Positions 9,156-17,502 of a DNA stretch of 64,000 nt are shown one piece after another. Under the pieces are notes generated by a model. The model was given only the letters and a program-made list of their open reading frames with translations, was not told where the DNA came from and made no database searches. Every line of letters starts with the position of its first letter. The first letter of the stretch is position 1. A program made the translations under genes and the position numbers. The DNA is from Agromyces intestinalis (lineage in GTDB: Bacteria > Actinomycetota > Actinomycetes > Actinomycetales > Microbacteriaceae), in assembly GCF_008365295.1 (NCBI RefSeq), contig NZ_CP043505.1, positions 1,736,001 to 1,800,000 on the forward strand, given 5' to 3'.

Positions 9156-9219
9156 GAAAACAGGATGAGCCGACGCATACGGCCCGCACGCGACCCATAA
9201 CCCAGCTCATCCTGTTTTC
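9156..9219. repeat. 64-bp palindromic element, family B copy 2
   Basis: Identical to copy 1 in arms and core (9156-9169 and 9206-9219), 177 bp downstream. Confidence 0.9.
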
Positions 9220-9271
9220 TCAGAACCGGGCAGTCTGCCACAGCGGCCCAGCCCGACCGATACGTGTCGCC

Positions 9272-9346
9272 AATTCAGGAAGACGCACGGCGTTTCGGGC
9301 TCGAAGCGGGTCGAAACCGGCCGCGACACACCTCCCAACCTGAATT
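9272..9346. repeat. CAGG-box palindromic element, divergent family A member (family D)
   Basis: Outer arms AATTCAGG and CCTGAATT, with an inner inverted pair GTTTCG ... CGAAAC. The stretch CAGGAAGACGCAC resembles CAGGAAGACAC inside the element at 18864, and GGCGTTTCGGGC also occurs inside the element at 22670, so it looks like a shuffled relative of family A. Confidence 0.65.
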
Positions 9347-9354
9347 CGCTCCTC

Positions 9355-9510
9355 GCGCGAGGCGAGGCGGGGCGAGGCATCGCGCGAGGCGAGGCATCGC
9401 GCGAGGCGGGGCCTGGCGCGAGGCGGGGCCTGGCGCGAGGCGGGGCCTGCGCGCGGCGGCGCGGCGCGCGGCGGGCGCGGCGCGCGGCGGGCGCGGCGCG
9501 GCGATCGTGG
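9355..9510. repeat. low-complexity GCGAGGCGGGGC / GCGGCGCGGCGC tracts
   Basis: About 150 bp of imperfect tandem GCGAGGC(A/G)-, GGCGCGAGGCGGGGCCT- and GGCGCGGCGCGC-type repeats just downstream of the glutathione peroxidase stop. No gene is visible. With the elements at 8979-9346 this makes the whole 596-bp spacer repeat-derived. Confidence 0.8.
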
Positions 9511-9511
9511 A

Positions 9512-10006
9512 TCAGGCGGGCAGCGCCGCCTCGATCGCGGCGATGACCTCGGGCGCATCGGGCTCGGTGTGCGGGCGGAACCGCTGCACCGTGCGATCGG
9601 GGGCGACGAGGAACTTCTCGAAGTTCCAGGTGACGCGGCCGGCCTTGCCGTCGGCGTCGGGCGCCTTCTTCAGCTCGGTGTAGAGCGGATGCTCCTTGCG
9701 TCCGTTCACCCGCACCCGGTCGACGACCGGAAAGGTGATACCCCACGTGGTCGAGCAGTACTGCGTGATCGCCTCATTCGACGAGAGCTCTTGGAGGAAC
9801 TGGTTCGACGGGAAGCCGATGACCGTGAGCCCGCGTTCGCCGTACTGCTGCTGCAGGGCTTCGAGCTTCTCGTACTGCGGAGCGAGCCCGCAGCGCGACG
9901 CGACGTTGACGATGAGCACGGCCCGGCCGGCGTAATCGGCGAGCGAGGCGGAGCCGCCGTCCATGGTGCGGAAGGGGATCTCGTCGAGCAGGGTCGGGGT
10001 GGTCAC
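9512..10006 (-). CDS. glutathione peroxidase-family thiol peroxidase
   Basis: 164-aa thioredoxin-fold peroxidase. The peroxidatic Cys lies in NVASRCGLAPQY (Cys instead of selenocysteine), followed by GFPSNQF with the catalytic Gln/Asn region, and WNFEKFLV near the C terminus, all family signatures. Actinobacterial members usually reduce H2O2 and alkyl hydroperoxides with thioredoxin or mycothiol rather than glutathione. Translation starts at a GTG (10006) only 5 nt after the stop of the large LuxR-type regulator on the same strand, so the two are probably cotranscribed. Confidence 0.92.
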   Translation of the reverse strand: MTTPTLLDEIPFRTMDGGSASLADYAGRAVLIVNVASRCGLAPQYEKLEALQQQYGERGLTVIGFPSNQFLQELSSNEAITQYCSTTWGITFPVVDRVRVNGRKEHPLYTELKKAPDADGKAGRVTWNFEKFLVAPDRTVQRFRPHTEPDAPEVIAAIEAALPA

Positions 10007-10011
10007 GAGGG

Positions 10012-13000
10012 TTACCGTAGCGCGCCCGCCCGCACCGCGGCCTCGGTGCGGGTGGATGCACCGAGCTTTCGCAGGATCGCCGACACGTGCACGCTCGCCG
10101 TCTTGCCGCTGATGTACAGCCGCTCGCCGATCTGGCGGTTGCTGAGCCCCTCGGCGATGAGCCCGAGCACCTGTCGTTCGCGCGCGGTGAGCTCGTCGAG
10201 CCCGGGGTCGTCGGGCGGGTGCCCGGCGCCGTCGGTCGCGGTGTCGTCGGTCGCAGGGACGGCGGCTGCCGCCGGAGAAGACGCAGCGGATGCCTCGTCG
10301 CCGGCGCCTGCGGCCGAAACCGAGAGCCCGGCGGCCTCGGCGACCCGGTCGACGTGCCGCACGACGAGGCCGACGCCGTCGCGCTCGGCCGTGTCGCGCG
10401 CGGCGCGCAGCTCGGCGCGGGCGAGCTGACGTTCGCCGGTCGCGAGCACCGCTTCACCGAGCCGAAGGCGTGCGTACGCGTCGAGGTACTGCAGGGAAGC
10501 GGGATGCGTCGCAGCTTCGACGGCCGCCCGCCACGCGTCGACCGCCTGCTCGTCGCCGGGTTCGGTGAGCTCGGCCTCGACGAACGGCGCCCATACGGCG
10601 TAGGTGGGCCAGGTCGTCACGTCGGCGAGCTGCTCGCGCACCCGCTCCTCGAGGGCGGTGAGCGCCCCGGCGTCGAGGCCGGCCGCCTCGGCGGCCGCGG
10701 TGTCGCGCCGCGCGGTCTCGATCAGTCGTGCCGAGGTCCACAGGTAGGGCAGCACGTACCCGAGGTGGTGCGTCGCCGATTCGTCGACCCCGATGCCGAC
10801 GGCGCTGCGCGCCTCGGCGAGATCGCCCGACTCGAGCGCGAGTTCGGCCATCAGCCGCCCCACGCCGAGTCGTGTCTGGGCCTCGACCGCCATGACTGGT
10901 GCCACGATCGCCCGTACCCCGCGGAACTCGGCGGCTGCGCCCTCGGGGTCTCCGCGCCAGAGCCGAGCCCAGATGCGCGCCCGCAGCAGGTACACCCGGA
11001 ACGGGCCGGGCGGGTCGAGCGCGAGCGCCCGATCGATGAGTTCGTCGGCGCGCTGCCACTCGCCGAGCGCCTGGAGCGGATCGACGGCGTTCGACGCGAG
11101 GATGACCCCCGAGCTGCGCTCGAGGCCCTGGGCCCGCGCACGTTCGAGACCCTGCTCGGCGTGCTGCACCGCCGACTCGTGGTCGCCGACGAGGTAACGC
11201 GCGTCGCTTGCGTTGACCCAGTACCGCAGCAGCGCCGCACCGTCGCCGTGCGCGAGTCGACGCGCCTCTTCGAGGCCGGCGAGACCCTCGGCGACCTCGC
11301 CGCGCGAGATGCGGCTCACCGAGGCGACATTGCGGGCGACCGATGCCGAGCGGTCGGTGTCGAACTCGATCGCGAGCGCGTGCGCCTCTTCGGCGATGTC
11401 GATCGCCTCGTCGATCTGACCGTCGATCATGAGCCGGCCGGCGAGCGCGGTCATGACGGAGGCCCGCAGGCGCGACGTCTCGAAGTCGGGCGAGGGGATC
11501 GCCGCCACGCGTGCGAGCGCCTCGCGCAGGATCGGGATCGACCCGTCTCGCCCGAGGCTCGCCACCACGAGCGCCTGGTCTCGCAGGAGACGGGCGAGGC
11601 GGGCGTTGTCGTCGGGGCACTCGGCGATCGCGGCCTTCACGAGGGCGAGCGCACGCTCGCTCTCGCCCGCGTTGCGGAGGTAGGTCGTGGTGCGGCCCAT
11701 GAGCTCGATCTTGTCCATGCCGGCCGCGGCGACGGGGTCGGGCACGACGTCCCAGAGCGAGATCGCCCGCTCGCCGAGCTGCGCGGCCGTGGCATACGCC
11801 GCCGAGGCGCGCGCCTCGCGCATCGCCTGGATGGTGGCGGGGAACGCCTTGGTGGCATTGTGCGCACCGAGCCAGTGGAACGAGATCTCGGCCGCGAGCC
11901 GGCGGCCGCCCGCCGCCGACAACCGCTCGTACGCATCGGCGTAGGCGGCGTGGAAGCGTGCACGCTCACCGGGCAGCAGGTCGGCGAGGATCGCCTCGCG
12001 TACGAGCGCGTGCCGGAACGCGTACTGCTCGCCGTCGACGATGAGCACGCCCGCGAGCACGGCATCGCGCGCAGCGCGGTCGAGTTCGTCGGGGGTGCCG
12101 GGGAAGACGTCTTCGAGCAGCGCATGCGGCACCCGGACGCCGCCCGTGGAGATCAGCCGCAGCAACGACTGGGTCGCCTCGCTGAGCGGTTCGTAGCGGG
12201 CGAGCAGCAGGTCGCGGAGGGTGTCGGGCAGGGTCGACGTGCCGACCCGGCAGGCGCCGATGCCGATGAGCTCTTCGACGAAGAACGGCACGCCCTCGCT
12301 GCGCCCGTAGACACTGTCGACCTGGGCGGCCGTGGGGTCGTCGGTCATGAGCACCCGCGCGAGCTTGCGCACCTGCGCGCGGGTGAGCCGCGAGAGTTCG
12401 CGGCGGTCGACCCATCGGTCGCGCTCGATCTCGGTGAGGAACCCGCGCACCGGGTGCCCTCGCCCGATGTCTTCGGTGCGGTAGGTGAGCACGATGAGCA
12501 CCCGGCTCGACGTGAGCGCGCGCATCAGGAACCGCAACAGGGCGAGCGTCGCCGCGTCGACCCAGTGCAGGTCTTCGATCACGAGCACCGTCGTGCGCTC
12601 GCGCGAGATCGTCTCGAGCAGCACGGCGATCGCCTCGTGCAATCGGCCCGTCGCCTCGGGGCCGCCCATCGGGGTGCCGGCGGATGCCTCGGGGCCGGCG
12701 AGTTCGGGAAGCAGCGCGACGAGCCCGGCCCGACCCGGCCCCACCGCGTCGAGCACGGCGTCGGGGCCGAGTTCGGCCACCAGTGAGCGCAGCGCCGCCT
12801 TCACGGGCGCGTACGGTGCGGCGACCTCGCCGAGGTCGACGCATTGCCCCGCGAGCACGCGCACGTCGTCGTCGAGTCGCCGCGTGAACTCGGCGATCAA
12901 TCGGGTCTTGCCGATGCCGGCCTCGCCCCCGAGCACGCCCGTGCGCGGGGCGCTCTGCCGCGCCTCGTCGAGCAACCCCTCGAGCCAGGAGAGATCGGCC

Positions 13001-13131
13001 TGCCGGCCCACCATCTCGGGGCTCGACACCGATGTCGTCACCGTTTCATCGTGCCACGCCCCGCCGACATCGGAACGGGGGTCCGCCGCGAGCGAACGCG
13101 CCGACGAGGCATCCGTCAGGCTCTGCTTCAT
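10012..13131 (-). CDS. large ATP-binding LuxR-type (LAL) transcriptional regulator
   Basis: 1039-aa regulator of the LAL/MalT type. N-terminal AAA/NACHT-like ATPase with Walker A GGEAGIGKT (about residues 68-76) and a Walker B-like VLVIEDLHWVD; a long alpha-helical TPR-like middle; and a C-terminal GerE/LuxR HTH (LTARERQVLGLIAEGLSNRQIGERL). Such proteins sense a ligand through the helical region and activate transcription in an ATP-dependent way. The start MKQSLTDASS at 13131 follows a GGGGGTGGGA ribosome-binding site; alternatives are an ATG 15 nt upstream and a GTG at 13041. The gpx gene follows 5 nt after the stop, hinting at oxidative-stress or metabolic control. Confidence 0.9.
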   Translation of the reverse strand: MKQSLTDASSARSLAADPRSDVGGAWHDETVTTSVSSPEMVGRQADLSWLEGLLDEARQSAPRTGVLGGEAGIGKTRLIAEFTRRLDDDVRVLAGQCVDLGEVAAPYAPVKAALRSLVAELGPDAVLDAVGPGRAGLVALLPELAGPEASAGTPMGGPEATGRLHEAIAVLLETISRERTTVLVIEDLHWVDAATLALLRFLMRALTSSRVLIVLTYRTEDIGRGHPVRGFLTEIERDRWVDRRELSRLTRAQVRKLARVLMTDDPTAAQVDSVYGRSEGVPFFVEELIGIGACRVGTSTLPDTLRDLLLARYEPLSEATQSLLRLISTGGVRVPHALLEDVFPGTPDELDRAARDAVLAGVLIVDGEQYAFRHALVREAILADLLPGERARFHAAYADAYERLSAAGGRRLAAEISFHWLGAHNATKAFPATIQAMREARASAAYATAAQLGERAISLWDVVPDPVAAAGMDKIELMGRTTTYLRNAGESERALALVKAAIAECPDDNARLARLLRDQALVVASLGRDGSIPILREALARVAAIPSPDFETSRLRASVMTALAGRLMIDGQIDEAIDIAEEAHALAIEFDTDRSASVARNVASVSRISRGEVAEGLAGLEEARRLAHGDGAALLRYWVNASDARYLVGDHESAVQHAEQGLERARAQGLERSSGVILASNAVDPLQALGEWQRADELIDRALALDPPGPFRVYLLRARIWARLWRGDPEGAAAEFRGVRAIVAPVMAVEAQTRLGVGRLMAELALESGDLAEARSAVGIGVDESATHHLGYVLPYLWTSARLIETARRDTAAAEAAGLDAGALTALEERVREQLADVTTWPTYAVWAPFVEAELTEPGDEQAVDAWRAAVEAATHPASLQYLDAYARLRLGEAVLATGERQLARAELRAARDTAERDGVGLVVRHVDRVAEAAGLSVSAAGAGDEASAASSPAAAAVPATDDTATDGAGHPPDDPGLDELTARERQVLGLIAEGLSNRQIGERLYISGKTASVHVSAILRKLGASTRTEAAVRAGALR

Positions 13132-13273
13132 CCCACCCCCGGCCACGCGCCCGCATCGCGCGGTTCGCCGTGCAGGAGATCGGGACCCATCCGCCGCTCA
13201 GAGCGTGGATGCATCCTGATCTCCCGCACGACGAACTCGGTGAGCGCGGCGGGCGCGCCGCGACCGGGCGCGC

Positions 13274-13456
13274 TCACCGCAGCGCAAGCCGCGCCACGCG
13301 GTGCGCTCGGCGGTGACGGAGGGCGCCACGGCCCGCCGCGCCGCCCTCCTCCTCGTCGCGCTCGGCGACGCGCCGACGGATCTCGAGCTCGCGTTCGCTG
13401 CGCTCGAGGAGTGCCTCATGAAGATTGAGTGCCATGAGATCGCTGACGTGGTACAT
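13274..13456 (-). CDS. small basic-acidic helical protein, 60 aa
   Basis: A 60-aa ORF starting MYHVSDLMALNLHEALLERS, preceded by an excellent GGGAGGA ribosome-binding site. The first two-thirds is an amphipathic, charged helix (LLERSERELEIRRRVAERDEEE) and the tail is Arg-rich (LRHRRAHRVARLALR). No family is recognised. The strong translation signal and biased composition support a real gene. It lies between the regulator at 10012 and the tiny membrane protein at 13578, on the same strand. Confidence 0.65.
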   Translation of the reverse strand: MYHVSDLMALNLHEALLERSERELEIRRRVAERDEEEGGAAGRGALRHRRAHRVARLALR

Positions 13457-13577
13457 GGTTCCTCCCGGCTGACTGGATGCTTCCAGCGTGCTCGCTAAGG
13501 CACCCGCACCCCCATTGGGTGATCGCCGTATTTCGGGCGAGTCCACCCGCTGGCGACTCGGCCCGATCTAAGGCACC

Positions 13578-13694
13578 TCAGGCGAAGCGCTCGGGCTCGG
13601 CGCGGTAGCCGTCGCGGCGAAGCTGCACCGCGGTGGCGACGACCGCCGACGTGGCGAACGCGCCGACGACGAGTGCGAAGACGAGTGCGAACAT
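13578..13694 (-). CDS. 38-aa single-pass membrane microprotein
   Basis: A very short ORF, MFALVFALVVGAFATSAV onward, forming one hydrophobic helix (about residues 2-22) followed by a charged cytoplasmic tail ending RRDGYRAEPERFA. It has a near-perfect AAGGAGGA ribosome-binding site (on the plus strand TCCTCCTT, 13701-13708) and starts 23 nt after the stop of the PPOX-fold gene on the same strand, so it is probably translated from the same mRNA. No family is recognised. It could be a small accessory or regulatory peptide of the membrane. Confidence 0.75.
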   Translation of the reverse strand: MFALVFALVVGAFATSAVVATAVQLRRDGYRAEPERFA

Positions 13695-13717
13695 GTCGAT
13701 TCCTCCTTTCGGGCCTC

Positions 13718-14389
13718 TCACAGGGTGGGCATCGGCGCGCGCGACCTCATCAGCGCTACCACCGATTCCGGTATCGGGGTCTGCTCGGGGGTCAGCTCGG
13801 ATGCCACGGGCTCACCCCAGGCCGGCGCGAGCGGCACGACTCCCGCCCAGACCGAGCGGTCCTCGCCGTCGTCGGGCGCCTCACTCGGCCCGCCCGCGCG
13901 GGCCTTCATCACGACGTCGTCGAGTGCGAGGCGCAGCACGCGCGTCCCGGCGACCTCGCGACGGGTGCTGGCCCGCAGCTCGGCACCGCGACCCGGGATG
14001 AGCCGATCGGCCAGCGCGTCGAGCGCCGCGGCCGCATCGTCGACCGGCTCGAGCACGCCGTAGACGACGGCGCTGCGATAGTTCATCGAGCTGTCGTAGA
14101 GCGAGCGAGCGACGACCACACCGTCGAGCGAGGTGATGGCGAACGCGACCGGGGCACGTGTCTCCGCGGCGCGCAGCGCGAATCCACCGCCGGTCGAGCC
14201 GTGCAGCAGCAGGTCGTCGCCGACGCGCGCGTAGGCCATGGGCACCACGATCGGCACGCCGTCGGCGACGGCGGCGAGGTGACCGACGAGCTGGTCGTCG
14301 AGCAGGCGGTACAGCGGGGCGCGGTCGGTCACCTGGCGGTCGGCGAGACGACGGATGCGTCGGTCGGGGGCATCGTTCGTGAACGTCAT
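13718..14389 (-). CDS. pyridoxamine 5'-phosphate oxidase-family flavoprotein
   Basis: 223-aa split-barrel FMN-binding protein. RQVTDRAPLYRLLDDQLVGHLAAVADGVPIVVPMAYAR followed by LLLHGSTGGGFALRAA is typical of the PPOX/NimA-like group that uses FMN or F420 or binds heme. SMNYRSAVVYGVLEPVDD is the usual continuation. The reaction is unknown; members reduce small molecules or bind flavin as sensors. The 38-aa membrane protein follows 23 nt downstream. The divergent neighbour is the MHS symporter with a marked operator in the shared promoter region. Confidence 0.88.
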   Translation of the reverse strand: MTFTNDAPDRRIRRLADRQVTDRAPLYRLLDDQLVGHLAAVADGVPIVVPMAYARVGDDLLLHGSTGGGFALRAAETRAPVAFAITSLDGVVVARSLYDSSMNYRSAVVYGVLEPVDDAAAALDALADRLIPGRGAELRASTRREVAGTRVLRLALDDVVMKARAGGPSEAPDDGEDRSVWAGVVPLAPAWGEPVASELTPEQTPIPESVVALMRSRAPMPTL

Positions 14390-14481
14390 GCCTGCAAGTC
14401 TCGACGCTCACTGGTTCGGGCAAGAGTCCAGTTCGGCTGCAAACGTGCAGTCCAGTCATCCACCTCTGTTGCGGACGAGGC

Positions 14482-14521
14482 TTGTTCGGTACAGTGGACG
14501 ACCTGACCGAACAATCGGTCA
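14482..14521 (+). promoter_or_regulatory. promoter and double inverted-repeat operator of the MHS symporter gene
   Basis: The 18-bp palindrome TGACCGAACAATCGGTCA (14504-14521, 7-bp arms) overlaps a wider inverted repeat TTGTTCGGT (14482-14490) / ACCGAACAA (14506-14514, 9-bp arms). A -10-like TACAGT lies at 14490-14495, so a bound repressor would sit across the transcription start. The pattern resembles TetR-family operators; the cognate regulator is not adjacent. The -35 (TTGCGG, 14469) is weak. Confidence 0.65.
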
Positions 14522-14571
14522 GTAAAGTTGCCCGAGTCCCCCGGTCACGACCTGAACAACGGAGTTCCCCT

Positions 14572-15891
14572 ATGTCAACGACGACACAGCTCGAGCTGTC
14601 TCCAGCCCAGATCAAACGCGAAGAACGCAAGGTCCTCGCATCGACCCTCGTCGGCACCTCCATCGAGTGGTACGACTTCTTCATCTACGCCCAGGCTGCC
14701 GGTGTCGTGCTGGCGCCCCTGTTCCTCGCACCGCTGGCTGAGACGAACGCCGGCCTCGCCCAGATCATCTCGTTCGCCACGATCGGCATCTCGTTCCTGT
14801 TCCGCCCGCTCGGCGCCGTCGTGGCGGGCCACCTCGGCGACAAGTTCGGCCGCAAGCGCATGCTCGTCTTCACGCTCGTGCTGATGGGGCTGTCGACCTC
14901 GCTCATCGGCCTGCTGCCGACCTATGCGCAGATCGGCATCGCGGCACCGCTGCTGCTCGTCTTCCTGCGCATCCTGCAGGGCTTCTCGGCGGGCGGCGAG
15001 TGGGGCGGCGCGGCCCTCATGGCCGTCGAGCACGCACCGAAGGGCCGGCGCGGCTTCTTCGGCGCCTACCCGCAGATCGGCGTGCCGGTCGGCATGATCC
15101 TCGCCACCTTCACGCTGTGGGTGCTCACCTCGTCGATGAGCCCCGAGGCGTTCCTCGCGTGGGGCTGGCGCGTGCCGTTCCTGCTGTCGATCGTGCTCAT
15201 CCTCGTCGGCTACCTGATTCGCCGTTCGGTCGAGGAGAGCCCCGTCTTCCAAGAGCTGCAGCGGCGCAAGAAGGAGTCGTCGGCTCCGCTCGGCCAGCTG
15301 TTCAAGCACAACACCAAGCAGGTCGTACTCACCGCGGTCATCTTCATCGCCAACAACGCGGCCGGATACCTCCTCATCGCGTACTTCGCGACCTACGCGG
15401 TCATGGCGCTCGGCATGGACCGCCCGACGGTGCTGCTGGCCACGACGCTCGCATCGTTCGGATGGCTCGTCTTCACGCTGTGGGGCGGCGCGATCTCCGA
15501 CCGGCTCGGCCGGGTGCGCACGTTCCAGATCGGATACGTCTTCCTCGCGCTGTGGGCGATCCCGATGTGGTTCCTCATCGACACCGCGGACATCGTCTGG
15601 TACTTCGTCGCGCTGTTCGTGATGACCTTCGGGCTCGGGCTCTCGTACGGCCCGCAGGCGGCGCTGTACGCCGAGATGTTCCCGGCGAAGGTGCGGTACT
15701 CGGGCGTCTCGATCGGGTACGCGCTCGGCGCCATCCTCGGCGGCGCGTTCGCCCCGATGATCGCCGAGGCGCTCATGAACTCGTTCCACGCCTCATGGAC
15801 CATCGGCGTCTACATCGCCGTCGCCGCGGTGATCTCGCTCATCGGCGTCTCGCTCGTGAAGGAGCCGAAGGACGTCGACCTGAACGACTGA
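14572..15891 (+). CDS. MFS transporter, metabolite:H+ symporter (MHS) family
   Basis: 439-aa, 12-TM proton symporter. MHS hallmarks: TLVGTSIEWYDFFIY in TM1, GHLGDKFGRKRMLV between TM2 and TM3, LQGFSAGGEWGGAALMAVEHAP in TM4-5 and AIAD/SDRLGR-like ISDRLGRVRTF between TM8 and TM9. Family members import organic acids such as shikimate, alpha-ketoglutarate, proline/betaine or citrate; the substrate cannot be set here. The ATG at 14572 follows GGAG. A palindromic operator lies upstream and a strong hairpin follows the stop, so it is a single-gene transcription unit. Confidence 0.92.
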   Translation: MSTTTQLELSPAQIKREERKVLASTLVGTSIEWYDFFIYAQAAGVVLAPLFLAPLAETNAGLAQIISFATIGISFLFRPLGAVVAGHLGDKFGRKRMLVFTLVLMGLSTSLIGLLPTYAQIGIAAPLLLVFLRILQGFSAGGEWGGAALMAVEHAPKGRRGFFGAYPQIGVPVGMILATFTLWVLTSSMSPEAFLAWGWRVPFLLSIVLILVGYLIRRSVEESPVFQELQRRKKESSAPLGQLFKHNTKQVVLTAVIFIANNAAGYLLIAYFATYAVMALGMDRPTVLLATTLASFGWLVFTLWGGAISDRLGRVRTFQIGYVFLALWAIPMWFLIDTADIVWYFVALFVMTFGLGLSYGPQAALYAEMFPAKVRYSGVSIGYALGAILGGAFAPMIAEALMNSFHASWTIGVYIAVAAVISLIGVSLVKEPKDVDLND

Positions 15892-15906
15892 GCCGTTCGC
15901 CCCTCC

Positions 15907-15941
15907 TGGGAGCCGGTGCCCGTCCTGGGCGCCGGCTCCCA
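15907..15941 (+). terminator. hairpin terminator after the MHS gene
   Basis: TGGGAGCCGG (15907-15916) pairs perfectly with CCGGCTCCCA (15932-15941); the loop holds a second GCCC/GGGC pair. It lies 15 nt after the stop and just before the MocR start. Confidence 0.7.
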
Positions 15942-15964
15942 CTGGTATGGTGCGCCTCACGCAC

Positions 15965-17473
15965 ATGGACGGACCACTTCTCTCGATCGACCTCGACCGC
16001 GGGCGCCCGATCGTCGCGCAGCTCGTCGCGGCGCTGCGGCGCGGCATCCTCACCGGTGCCCTGCGCGCAGACGACCCCGTGCCCTCGACCCGGTCGCTCG
16101 CGACCGAACTCGGCGTCTCGCGGAGCTCGGTCGTCGCCGCCTACGACCAGCTCGCCGGCGAGGGATACCTCGAGCAACGGCAGGGCGCGGCGACGCGGGT
16201 CGCGGCGGTGCCCTCGGCGGGGAGGCGAGCGGCCGACGAAGTCTCGGCCCTGGTCGACGGGTCGCCGAGTCACGATACGGTCGCCGCGCTCCCGACTCGA
16301 CCAGCGGATGGCGCCGCCGCCATCGACCTCACACCGGGGCGCCCCTCGACGGCCCGGCTCGACCAGCGGGCGTGGCGGGCCGCCTGGCGTGCCGCCGCGG
16401 CATCCGTCGTGCCATCCGACCCGCCGCCGCCCTTCGGTCTGCCCGCCCTGCGCGACCAGCTCGCCGACCACCTGCGCCAAGCGCGCGGCATCACCTGCGC
16501 CGGTCGCGACGTCGTGATCACCGGAGGCACGAGCGAGGGACTCGGGCTGCTCGCGCTCGCGCTGCGCGACCGCCTCGGCCGCGCGCCGCGGATCGCCGTC
16601 GAAGACCCGGGCTACCCCGGCGGGCGCAGGGCGCTTCAGCGTCACGGCGCAACCCTCCTCCCGCTGCGCGTCGGCGTCGACGGACTCGACGTCGCGGCGC
16701 TGCGCGCCGTCGGCCGGCTCGACGCGGTCATGGTCACGCCGAGCCACCAGTATCCGATCGGCGGGCGGCTGCCGATCGCCGACCGGATCGCACTGCTCGA
16801 CTGGGCGCGCGAACACGATGCGATCGTGATCGAAGACGACTACGACAGCGAGTTCCGGCACACCGGCGCGCCACTGCCCGCGCTCGCGTCGCTCGACACC
16901 GATCGGGTCGTGCTGGTCGGCAGCTTCTCGAAGGTGCTGACGCCGCGGCTGCGGCTGGGGCACCTCGTGCTGCCCGCCGATGCGGCGCTGCGCGCCGCCG
17001 TCGAGTCGGCGCGCGTCGACATCGCCACCCCGGTCGCGGGGCCGGTGCAGGTCGCGATGGCCGCCCTCATCGAATCCGGTGCGCTGCGCCGCCACATCGC
17101 CGCTGCACGTCGCGACTACGCCCATCGGCGCCGGCTCGTCATCGACGCGCTCGAGGCGCTGCCCGGCACGCGCCTCATCGCACTCGCCGGCGGACTGCAC
17201 GCCGTGCTCGAGTTCGAGTCCGAGTCCGCGTCCGAGTCCGCGCCAGCGGACCCCGGCGCCGAGACGCAGGCCGTGCAGGCCCTCGAGACCGGCGGCATCG
17301 CCGTCGCGCGACTGTCGGACTACGCGCTCGACCCCGACCTGCCCGACACCCGCCGCGGGCTCGTGATCGGCTACGCCGCGGTGGGCGACGCCCAGCTCGT
17401 CGCGGCGCTCGGGCGCGTGCGCGACGTCGTGCGCGCGACCCTCGACCTGGGGGCCGTCGGGCCCCTAGGCTGA
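15965..17473 (+). CDS. MocR-type regulator: GntR HTH fused to aminotransferase domain (PdxR-like)
   Basis: 502-aa protein (508 aa if the ATG at 15947 is used). N-terminal winged HTH of the GntR type (PSTRSLATELGVSRSSVVAAYDQLAGEGYLEQ), then a full fold-type I aminotransferase domain. PLP-binding residues are intact: EDPGYPG, IEDDYDSEFR and the Schiff-base Lys in GSFSKVLTPRLRLG (K323). MocR proteins sense PLP or an amino-acid adduct and often control vitamin B6 or GABA genes. No pdxST is seen nearby, though a PPOX-fold gene lies about 1.6 kb upstream. A short Ser-Glu repeat (ESESASESA) near residue 420 is unusual. Confidence 0.9.
   Translation: MDGPLLSIDLDRGRPIVAQLVAALRRGILTGALRADDPVPSTRSLATELGVSRSSVVAAYDQLAGEGYLEQRQGAATRVAAVPSAGRRAADEVSALVDGSPSHDTVAALPTRPADGAAAIDLTPGRPSTARLDQRAWRAAWRAAAASVVPSDPPPPFGLPALRDQLADHLRQARGITCAGRDVVITGGTSEGLGLLALALRDRLGRAPRIAVEDPGYPGGRRALQRHGATLLPLRVGVDGLDVAALRAVGRLDAVMVTPSHQYPIGGRLPIADRIALLDWAREHDAIVIEDDYDSEFRHTGAPLPALASLDTDRVVLVGSFSKVLTPRLRLGHLVLPADAALRAAVESARVDIATPVAGPVQVAMAALIESGALRRHIAAARRDYAHRRRLVIDALEALPGTRLIALAGGLHAVLEFESESASESAPADPGAETQAVQALETGGIAVARLSDYALDPDLPDTRRGLVIGYAAVGDAQLVAALGRVRDVVRATLDLGAVGPLG
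17466..17471 (+). promoter_or_regulatory. -10 element TAGGCT before the LysM lipoprotein gene
   Basis: TAGGCT fits the actinobacterial TANNNT consensus, overlaps the mocR stop codon and lies about 32 nt before the next ATG. A position-based inference. Confidence 0.4.
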
Positions 17474-17502
17474 CGCGGACGAGGTTCGAAGAAGGAGGTC
17501 GG

